From the NCBI RefSeq assembly GCF_029338555.1, contig NZ_CP119989.1, forward strand, positions 744,001 to 808,000: 64,000 nucleotides of DNA, read 5' to 3'. Below are positions 58,383 through 64,000 of this stretch, in pieces. A program made the position numbers and the translations under genes. The notes below the pieces were generated by a model that saw only the letters and a list, made by a program, of their open reading frames with translations, searched no databases and was not told the origin of the DNA. How positions within the stretch are numbered: position 1 is the first letter of the stretch; every line of letters starts with the position of its first letter. Source of the DNA: Halobaculum marinum (GTDB lineage: Archaea; Halobacteriota; Halobacteria; Halobacteriales; Haloferacaceae).

Positions 58383-59240
58383 GTGCCGTTCCCCGGTGCC
58401 GTCGCCGACCGCGACGACGCAGCGTACGTCCTGACGGGCGCACCGCTCGACGCGACGACGACGTTCCAGCCGGGCACGCGCTTCGGCCCCGAGCGGGTTC
58501 GCCGCTTCGCGGCCACCTACGACGACTACGACCGACACACGGATTCGTTCTTCTCCGATCTGGGCGTCCACGACGCGGGCGACGTGCCCGCGTGGGACGC
58601 GCTCGACGACTACCTCGACCACCTGACCGCCGAACTGCGTGCCGCCGTCATCGACGACGCCGTCCCGCTGCTGCTCGGTGGTGAGCACACGGTCACGTGG
58701 GCGGGCGTGCGCGCGACCGACCCCGACGTGCTCGTGACGCTCGATGCCCACCTCGACCTGCGAGACGCCTACGACGGCAACCCGCTGAACCACGCGTGCG
58801 TCGTCCGCCGGTGTCTCGACGGCCTTGGCGACGACGAGGCCGAGGACGCCGAACAGTACCCCACCGTCGACGAGGTGGTCGTCCTCGGCGCACGCACCGG
58901 CTCCCCCGAGGAGTGGGAGCGCGCCGACGCGCCGGACGTGACGGCCGTCGCCCCCGAGGACGTGGCCGACTGGACGGCGAACTTCGACGGCGTCGACGAC
59001 CGCGACGTGTACCTCTCGGTCGACATCGACGGCGCCGACCCCGGGTTCGCCCCGGGAACGGGGACGATGGAGCCGTTCGGCCTGTCGCCCCGGGAGATGC
59101 GCGACGCCGTTCGCGCGGTCGCACCCCACTGCGTCGGCGTCGACGCCGTCGAAGTGAACGACCGCGACGACGGACAGGCGGCGGCGCTGGCGGGCAAACT
59201 GCTCCGCGAGGCCGTGTACGCCCACGCGGACGCGCGGTAG
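58383..59240 (+). CDS. speB: Agmatinase-family ureohydrolase SpeB
   Basis: 285 residues from a GTG. The dimanganese motifs are complete: GGEHTVTW (about 99-106), DAHLDLRD (about 121-128) and DIDGADPGFAPG (about 216-227). The enzyme removes urea from agmatine or an agmatine-derived group. In Haloferax volcanii an agmatinase-like protein encoded next to aIF5A has been tied to hypusination starting from agmatine; the same adjacency here (4 intervening bases) points to that role rather than to bulk putrescine synthesis. Confidence 0.92.
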   Translation: MPFPGAVADRDDAAYVLTGAPLDATTTFQPGTRFGPERVRRFAATYDDYDRHTDSFFSDLGVHDAGDVPAWDALDDYLDHLTAELRAAVIDDAVPLLLGGEHTVTWAGVRATDPDVLVTLDAHLDLRDAYDGNPLNHACVVRRCLDGLGDDEAEDAEQYPTVDEVVVLGARTGSPEEWERADAPDVTAVAPEDVADWTANFDGVDDRDVYLSVDIDGADPGFAPGTGTMEPFGLSPREMRDAVRAVAPHCVGVDAVEVNDRDDGQAAALAGKLLREAVYAHADAR

Positions 59241-59315
59241 CGCCCCTCGACCGGCGACACCGGCTTCCGACCGCGTCGCGTCGGCTACATACCTCCGGAG
59301 CGACAACGCCCACGC

Positions 59316-60083
59316 ATGGAGCGATCCACGTTCGTCGACCGACTCGACGAGGAACTGGGCACCGACGCGTACGCCGACCTCGACGCCTCTCCGAACGGCC
59401 TGCAGGTCGGGTCGCGGACCGGCGAGGTCGAGCGCGTCGCCTTCGCCGTCGACGCCGTCGAGGCGACCGCCGAGGCCGCCGTCGAGTGGGGCGCCGACGC
59501 GCTCGTCACCCACCACGGCGTGATCTGGGGCGGCCTCGACCGCGTGACGGGCCGCGAGTACGACCGCGTCGCACCCCTGATCGCCGACGACGTGGCGCTG
59601 TACGTGTCGCACCTCCCGCTGGACGGCCACCAGACGCTCGGCAACGCCGCGGGCGTCGCCGACACGCTGGGGCTGGTCGACCGCGAACCGTTCGGGGAGA
59701 TGGGGCCCGAGTACGTCGGCCAGCGCGGGGTCGCGCCCGACGGCTACACCGCACCGGACCTCGCCGCCACGCTGGAGGACCACCTCGACCACGGCGGTCA
59801 GGGCGTGCAGGTGCTCGACTTCGGCCCCGAGGTGATCGAGGACGTGGGGATCGTCACCGGTAGCGGGAGCGACTGGCTCCGCGAGGCCGAGTCGCGGGGG
59901 CTGGACGCGCTCGTCACCGGCGAGGGGAAGGGGAAGGCGTACCACGAGGCGCGCGAGGCCGGCGTCTCCGTGTTCCTCGCGGGCCACTACGCGACCGAGA
60001 CGCTCGGCGTTCAGGCAGTGCAGGCGCTCGCCGAGGAGTGGGGACTGGAGACGACGTACCTCGACCACCCGACCGGGCTGTAA
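59316..60083 (+). CDS. Nif3-like dinuclear metal center protein
   Basis: 255 residues of the DUF34/NIF3 (YbgI) family, which forms hexameric rings with a two-metal site. Metal ligands are in ALVTHHGVIWGG (His-His), the Asp in SHLPLDGHQTLGNA and the C-terminal GHYATETLG (His and Glu). Proposed roles include metal chaperoning or nucleotide hydrolysis, but none is settled. It lies between agmatinase and the rhodopsin relic. Start ATG 59316 gives the family N-terminus with GTDAYADLDASPNGLQVG. Confidence 0.9.
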   Translation: MERSTFVDRLDEELGTDAYADLDASPNGLQVGSRTGEVERVAFAVDAVEATAEAAVEWGADALVTHHGVIWGGLDRVTGREYDRVAPLIADDVALYVSHLPLDGHQTLGNAAGVADTLGLVDREPFGEMGPEYVGQRGVAPDGYTAPDLAATLEDHLDHGGQGVQVLDFGPEVIEDVGIVTGSGSDWLREAESRGLDALVTGEGKGKAYHEAREAGVSVFLAGHYATETLGVQAVQALAEEWGLETTYLDHPTGL

Positions 60084-60084
60084 C

Positions 60085-60288
60085 GGCGCGGACTCCTCGC
60101 GGCGTTCGACGGGCCTCCTGCTCCCGGCGACGGAGGTGCTCGTGTTCGGCTACCTCGACGTGGTCGCCACGGGCGGATTCGTCGTGTTGGCGGTGAACGG
60201 TCTCGCTCGCGACGACGACACAGTCGGTGCCGACGAGGAAGACGAGGCAGACGAGGCCGACGGCACGGCGTCGGTCGCCGCCGACTGA
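60085..60288 (+). pseudogene. Relic of a microbial rhodopsin C-terminus (helix G) lacking the retinal lysine
   Basis: Directly after the Nif3 stop, one frame reads LLLPATEVLVFGYLDVVATG followed by GFVVLAVNGL and an acidic tail up to TGA at 60286-60288. It aligns without gaps to helix G of haloarchaeal sensory-type rhodopsins as I recall them (PT-x-DV-x4-YLD-x-VTKVGFGFIAL). The Schiff-base Lys is replaced by Thr (ACG for AAG) and the next Val by Gly (GGC for GTC). Helices A-F are absent; upstream is the intact Nif3 gene. A GTG at 60136 could start a 50-codon product, but the fragment looks like a decaying gene end. Confidence 0.6.
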
Positions 60289-60368
60289 CCGACCGACTGC
60301 CGGGCTGATTCCCCGCCCGCGACGCGCGAACCACGCGGTTCAAGCGCCCCGCGACCGCACCGCCGACA

Positions 60369-61439
60369 ATGAGCGACGAGGGCCACGACGACGACGGCCA
60401 CGACGACGGCCACGACGAGGCGACCGGCTACGAGACGCCCCACCGCGAGGCGTTCGACCACGACCCGCTCGGTCACACGCGCGTGGCCGGCGGGATGACC
60501 GTCGGCGAGTTGGTCGAACAGTACGGCCACGCGGGCATCGGCGCGGAGTCGGTCCACGAGGCCGCGGACGTGCTCTCGGAGATGTGGGCCGACGACGACT
60601 GCACCGTGTTCGTCTCGCTGGCGGGGGCGATGGTCCCCACTGGGATGCGGCGCATCGTCGCGGACCTGATCCGCGACGGCTACGTCGACGCCCTGATCAC
60701 CACGGGCGCGAACCTCACCCACGACGCCATCGAGGCTATCGGCGGGAAACACCACCACGGCGAGGAGCGCCAGGAGGGGAAGACCCTGCGCGAGCACGAC
60801 GAGCAACTCCGCGACGAGGAGGTCGACCGCATCTACAACGTCTACCTCCCGCAGGAGCACTTCGCCGAGTTCGAACAGCACCTCCGCGAGGAGGTGTTCC
60901 CGCCGCTGGCCGAGGCGGACGGCGCCGTTTCAATCGCCGAGTTGTGTGCGGAGTTGGGCCGCGCCAACAGTGAGGTGAACGAGCGCGAGGACGTGGCCGA
61001 GGGCGCCGGCGTCGCCGCCGCGGCCTACGAGCACGACGTGCCCGTCTACTGCCCCGCGGTGCAAGACTCGGTGCTCGGACTGCAGGCGTGGATGTACGCG
61101 CAGACCTCCGACCTGACGCTCGACGCCCTGGCGGACATGACGCCGTTGACGGATCAGGCGTTCGACGCCGAGGACGCCGGCTGTCTGCTCATCGGCGGCG
61201 GTGTCCCGAAGAACTTCACTCTCCAGACGATGCTCGTGACGCCGCGGGCGTACGACTACGCGGTGCAGGTGACGATGGACCCCGAGGCGACGGGCGGCCT
61301 GTCGGGGGCGACGCTGGAGGAGGCGCGGTCGTGGGGGAAACTAGAGAAGGACGCGAGGAACGCCTCCGTGTACGGCGACGCGACGGTGTTCCTCCCGTTG
61401 CTCGTTGCGGCGGCGCGCGAGCGTGTCGAAGCCGAGTAG
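60369..61439 (+). CDS. dys: Deoxyhypusine synthase
   Basis: Transfers the aminobutyl group (from spermidine, or an agmatine-derived group in haloarchaea) to the aIF5A lysine, using NAD. 356 residues. VFVSLAGAMVPTGMRRIVAD, ALITTGANLTHDAIEAIGGK and LLIGGGVPKNFTLQ are NAD/substrate motifs; the catalytic Lys is in EEARSWGKLEKDARN near the C-terminus. The N-terminus has an unusual His/Asp-rich repeat GHDDDGHDDGHDEATG (about 5-20). Clustered with aIF5A and agmatinase. Confidence 0.96.
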   Translation: MSDEGHDDDGHDDGHDEATGYETPHREAFDHDPLGHTRVAGGMTVGELVEQYGHAGIGAESVHEAADVLSEMWADDDCTVFVSLAGAMVPTGMRRIVADLIRDGYVDALITTGANLTHDAIEAIGGKHHHGEERQEGKTLREHDEQLRDEEVDRIYNVYLPQEHFAEFEQHLREEVFPPLAEADGAVSIAELCAELGRANSEVNEREDVAEGAGVAAAAYEHDVPVYCPAVQDSVLGLQAWMYAQTSDLTLDALADMTPLTDQAFDAEDAGCLLIGGGVPKNFTLQTMLVTPRAYDYAVQVTMDPEATGGLSGATLEEARSWGKLEKDARNASVYGDATVFLPLLVAAARERVEAE

Positions 61440-61454
61440 ACGACTGGTAGCCGT

Positions 61455-61562
61455 CTAGTCGACGAGGCCTTCCTCTCGTACGTGGCGTTCGAGCGCTGCT
61501 TCGTCGTCGAATCCCCTGCCACAGTCGTGACAGAAGACGCGGTCGGACCCGGTGAGACTCAT
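61455..61562 (-). CDS. 35-residue C2H2 zinc-finger mini-protein
   Basis: From the ATG at 61562 the product is a single C2H2-like finger: FCHDCGRGFDDEAALERHVR gives C-x2-C-x9-H-type spacing with a short acidic tail. An alternative ATG at 61577 adds MLRLP. A TATATCA box 35 bases before 61562 on the minus strand fits the shorter form. Small haloarchaeal C2H2 proteins of this kind are known as likely regulators, but this one has no assigned function. It is convergent with the deoxyhypusine synthase gene. Confidence 0.65.
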   Translation of the reverse strand: MSLTGSDRVFCHDCGRGFDDEAALERHVREEGLVD

Positions 61563-61652
61563 GGGTAAGCGTAGCATACACGCGGATCGGTGATATACCC
61601 GGCGGCTCGTGACAACGTTTACCGAATCGCGAGTGACCACTGACAGGACTCG

Positions 61653-62906
61653 TCAGGTGTGGTCGGGGCGCTTGCCGCCGAGCAGTTTCGGGCGGCGGAG
61701 GCGCTCGAGCGGGCCGCTCGGGAGCATACGCTTGGCCCCCGCGAGGAACGGCCCCGGGTCGTCGAGCGTCAGGTAGTCGAACCGCGGTTCCAAGACGATC
61801 GAGGAGCCGATGTCCCACAGCGTCCGCGCGACGGACGGCCGGGGGATGTGGGGGGAGTCCTCCGTGAGCACGCTCATCAGGTAGCCCAACTCCCCGCGGA
61901 TCATGTGCGTTCCGACGCCGATTTCGTAGTCGTTCTCGATCTCGTCGCTCCGGCCGGTGGCCGCGAGCCAGTAGTAGTACGGGTAGTCTGCGCCTGCCCG
62001 CACCGTCGACGGGAGCGACTGCCACATCCGAGGGTTGATCTCGGTAAGGACGTACTCGCCGGTGTCGGCGTCGCGCATGTACTCGATGCACGCGAGGCCG
62101 TGCCAGTCGAGTTCGTCGAGCAGCGCCCGCCCGACCCGCTCCAGTTCCGGGTCGTAGATGGAGCGGCGGTAGACGCCGCCGCCGCCGGTGTAGGAGTTGC
62201 CTCGGATCTGCCGGTGTTGGAACGTCGCGAGCGGGTCGCCGCGGTCGTACAGCCCCGTGAACATGAACTCGCCGTCCGTGTGGACGAACTCCTGCACGAT
62301 GGGTTCGTGGCGCATCTCCCGTTCGATCCTGTCGAGGTCCGGGCGCTCGCCGGCGCCGACGTGGTAGATGTGTTTGACCACGTCCATGGCCTCGGGGCCC
62401 AACTCGTCGAGGTACGCGTCCGCGAGGACGTTGTACCGCGACTTGATCAACAGCTCCGGCTCCCAGTCGTCGACCTCCGAGAGCCGGCGCGTCTCGGGGA
62501 CCGGGACGCCCGCCGCCTCCGCGGCTTCCGCCAACTGGAGTCGGTCGTGGACTCGCTCCAGCTGCGCCATCGTCGGCACCACCAGCGAGACGTGTTCGGC
62601 GAACTGCTCCTCGTACCGCGAGAGGACGTAGCAGTCCTCGGGTCGCACGGGGATGATCGTCCGGATATCGTCTCGCTCGGCGAGCGCGAGAAGCGCGTCC
62701 CGGTAGGTGAGGAGGTTGGCTCGCGGGTCGGGGAGCGACACCGACTCGTCGCAGTAGCGAGAGGCCGCCGCGGGGACCCCCTGCTTCTCGGAGGCGACGA
62801 CCGCACCGATGCCCTGCCGGGCGAGCGAACGCAGACACGTGTACGTCGACGCGTCGTGGCCCGTCGGGATGAGCGCGCGGTCGACCGCCCGGTGCGAGTG
62901 ATGCAT
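61653..62906 (-). CDS. ATP-grasp carboxylate-amine ligase family protein
   Basis: 417 residues from the ATG at 62906. An N-terminal pre-ATP-grasp domain has IPTGHDASTYTCLRSLARQG; the ATP-grasp fold carries ELLIKSRYNVLAD (ATP-binding Lys), IVQEFVHTDGEFMFTGLYD, a glycine-rich loop GNSYTGGGGVYR and the metal-binding EINPRMWQSLPST. It would join a carboxylate to an amine or thiol using ATP, but the substrate is unknown. Such proteins in haloarchaea often serve cell-surface or antibiotic-like metabolite synthesis. A perfect 9-bp inverted repeat surrounds its TATA region. Confidence 0.85.
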   Translation of the reverse strand: MHHSHRAVDRALIPTGHDASTYTCLRSLARQGIGAVVASEKQGVPAAASRYCDESVSLPDPRANLLTYRDALLALAERDDIRTIIPVRPEDCYVLSRYEEQFAEHVSLVVPTMAQLERVHDRLQLAEAAEAAGVPVPETRRLSEVDDWEPELLIKSRYNVLADAYLDELGPEAMDVVKHIYHVGAGERPDLDRIEREMRHEPIVQEFVHTDGEFMFTGLYDRGDPLATFQHRQIRGNSYTGGGGVYRRSIYDPELERVGRALLDELDWHGLACIEYMRDADTGEYVLTEINPRMWQSLPSTVRAGADYPYYYWLAATGRSDEIENDYEIGVGTHMIRGELGYLMSVLTEDSPHIPRPSVARTLWDIGSSIVLEPRFDYLTLDDPGPFLAGAKRMLPSGPLERLRRPKLLGGKRPDHT

Positions 62907-62917
62907 TATCGACCACA

Positions 62918-62955
62918 CCTTGCCTCCGCCGGGCGATTAGTATGAAGAGGCAAGG
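62918..62955 (-). promoter_or_regulatory. Inverted repeat flanking the ATP-grasp promoter
   Basis: CCTTGCCTC (62918-62926) and GAGGCAAGG (62947-62955) are perfect 9-bp arms separated by 20 bases. The spacer contains the minus-strand TATA-like CATACTAATC, 30-38 bases before the ATG at 62906. A dimeric regulator bound to both arms would bracket the core promoter. Confidence 0.55.
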
Positions 62956-63069
62956 CGAATGTACGGTCTACGTAACCGATTTCCGCCTCCCAAGAACGGT
63001 ATGCTTGCCGACGCCGGACTCTTCGGCTCATCTGGGAGACAGCTGGGCGTCATCGGCGCGCTCACCCGC

Positions 63070-64000
63070 TCACGCCGCCGGTAAGGCGATCCCAACCGCG
63101 GGTCTGGCCGTCGCGTTCACGGCGGCGTCGCTGCCGTTCGTCTCCTGGATCACGTACCGTTGGCCGACCATCGGGTCGAGCAGACTGTCGACGGGGGCGC
63201 GGTCGTCGCGCAGGAGTGGCACGTCGTCGGTCGGCGGTGCACCGGCGTAGTCGCGGATTTCGGCGGAGAGATCGATCCCGATGTCGCGCCGTTCGTTGCG
63301 CGCGAGCAGTCGGTCCTCGGAGAGCCTCGTCTCGTTCTTCGTCGCCACCACCTCGATGTTCTGGACGACGCCCCCGCCGGCGGTCGGGAACGCGTACACC
63401 TGCGGGAACACCGCGTCCATCGTGCGGTACTCGGCGCGGTAGAACTGCGAGGCCGGCCCGCTGGCGGCCGAGATGACGTTCGCGAACAGGATACCGTCGT
63501 CGTCGAGGCGACTGCTCGCCAACGTCATGAACTCCTGCGTCGTCAACTCGAACGGCACCTTGTCCTTCTGGTAGGCGTCCATGACGATCAGGTCGTACGT
63601 CTCGTTCGTCTCACGGAGGAACTCCCGCCCGCCCTGGTTGTGGATCCGGAGGCGCGCGGACTCCTCGACGCCGAAGTACGTCTTCGCCGCCGAGATGACC
63701 TTGGGGTCGATCTCGACGACGTCGACCGTCACGTCGTAGTCGGTCACGAACCGCTTGGGCCCGGTGAAGCCGCCGCCGCCGACGAACAGCACCCGGTCGA
63801 TATCCTCGGCGTCGTCGGCGAACAGCAGGGGGAGGTGGAAGTAGCGGGTGTAGCTGAACACGTGGCGGTTCGGGTCCTCCAAGTCCATCGCGCTGTGGCG
63901 CTGGCCGTCGAGGTAGAGGGTGCGGGTGTCGCCCAGATCGACCACCTGCAGTTCCTGGTACGGAGTCTGCGTCTCGTACACCACTCGTCCCTCGACGGTG
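63070..64000 (-). CDS. Spermidine synthase-like protein, C-terminal part (5' end outside window)
   Basis: 310 codons are visible; the frame stays open to the right edge, so the N-terminus is missing. The methyltransferase-fold domain has YLDGQRHSAMDLEDPNRHVF, VLFVGGGGFTGPKRF (AdoMet loop), VDVVEIDPKVISAAKTYFGV and LIVMDAYQKDKVPFEL, matching polyamine synthases, though the strict spermidine-synthase aspartates are only partly conserved. Many haloarchaeal relatives have N-terminal membrane helices fused to this domain; the entry TVEGRVVYETQTPYQELQVV fits such a fusion. Aminopropyl transfer is the family reaction but is unproven here. Confidence 0.85.
   Translation of the reverse strand, partial: TVEGRVVYETQTPYQELQVVDLGDTRTLYLDGQRHSAMDLEDPNRHVFSYTRYFHLPLLFADDAEDIDRVLFVGGGGFTGPKRFVTDYDVTVDVVEIDPKVISAAKTYFGVEESARLRIHNQGGREFLRETNETYDLIVMDAYQKDKVPFELTTQEFMTLASSRLDDDGILFANVISAASGPASQFYRAEYRTMDAVFPQVYAFPTAGGGVVQNIEVVATKNETRLSEDRLLARNERRDIGIDLSAEIRDYAGAPPTDDVPLLRDDRAPVDSLLDPMVGQRYVIQETNGSDAAVNATARPAVGIALPAA

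Noticed and set aside
62942-63250. A 102-codon plus-strand frame (MKRQGECTVYV...)
   Set aside because: It starts inside the inverted repeat of the ATP-grasp promoter and then runs antisense to the spermidine-synthase-like gene.
1-64000. Mobile elements, prophage or replication origin
   Set aside because: No transposase, integrase, Orc1/Cdc6 or phage structural gene is present. Apart from small AT-rich promoter patches, composition is uniform and does not suggest a transferred island.

Overview
This window is chromosomal DNA of an extremely halophilic archaeon (class Halobacteria). The evidence is the very high GC content, strongly acidic proteins, Tat-type lipoprotein signals, an archaellin, archaeosine genes, hypusine genes, CofH, TrmY, and many families found only in haloarchaea (HalOD1, Bat-type HTH_10, DUF7344-like, LWR-salt). 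Genus cannot be fixed from sequence reading alone. There is no rRNA, IS element, prophage, CRISPR array or replication origin. Gene density is high and most cistrons are short operons with 1-8 base overlaps. Core promoters, where visible, are archaeal TATA boxes 25-50 bases upstream of the start codon.

Layout. 0-5.4 kb: a leftward DppABCDF-type peptide importer, cut at the left edge. 5.5-11 kb: TrmY, tRNA-Pro(CGG), a lone archaellin, a P-loop kinase followed by a 17-bp tandem repeat array, a membrane-bound arylsulfotransferase-like propeller, a Nudix hydrolase and a CPBP protease. 11.2-14.5 kb: archaeosine genes tgtA-arcS; their radical-SAM partner RaSEA lies at 32.6-33.7 kb. 14.5-23.4 kb: a chemotaxis transducer, the hydantoinase/oxoprolinase pair HyuA-HyuB, a PrxQ-like peroxiredoxin, and convergent yqeC and mobA-like genes. 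23.4-31 kb: small unknown proteins including a 52-residue zinc ribbon, CofH, a glycolate/D-lactate-type oxidase, and purine genes purC, purU, purS-purQ. 31-41.5 kb: a beta-helix lipoprotein, RaSEA, a secreted 5'-nucleotidase, VanZ-like protein, tungsten aldehyde:ferredoxin oxidoreductase, AzlC-AzlD, a CheY-like receiver, and a MoaD/SAMP operon. 41.5-46 kb: a DUF7344-type regulator upstream of the siroheme-dependent heme genes (fused AhbA/B, SirC, HemA). 46-55.9 kb: DCoH, LWR-salt protein, HAD hydrolase, a Rieske fusion protein, CarA with a divergent Lrp regulator, PHP phosphoesterase, lipid kinase, IPP isomerase, a JAMM desampylase-type protease and an SDR. 56-57.8 kb: three consecutive signalling or regulatory genes. 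58-61.4 kb: aIF5A, agmatinase, Nif3-like, a rhodopsin relic and deoxyhypusine synthase. 61.4-64 kb: a mini C2H2 protein, an ATP-grasp ligase and the C-terminal part of a fused spermidine-synthase-like protein.

Functional threads. tRNA modification is strongly represented (TrmY; TgtA, ArcS and RaSEA for archaeosine at position 15). aIF5A, agmatinase and deoxyhypusine synthase together cover hypusine formation. AhbA/B, SirC and HemA cover both ends of the archaeal heme route. A ubiquitin-like MoaD/SAMP with an unusual tail after its diglycine shares the window with a JAMM protease of the desampylase family.

The observations most worth a second look are the rhodopsin helix-G relic that has lost its retinal lysine codon, the 17-bp tandem array starting at a stop codon, the SAMP with a masked diglycine, the 600-residue Rieske fusion, and the perfect inverted repeats in the carA/lrp and ATP-grasp promoters.
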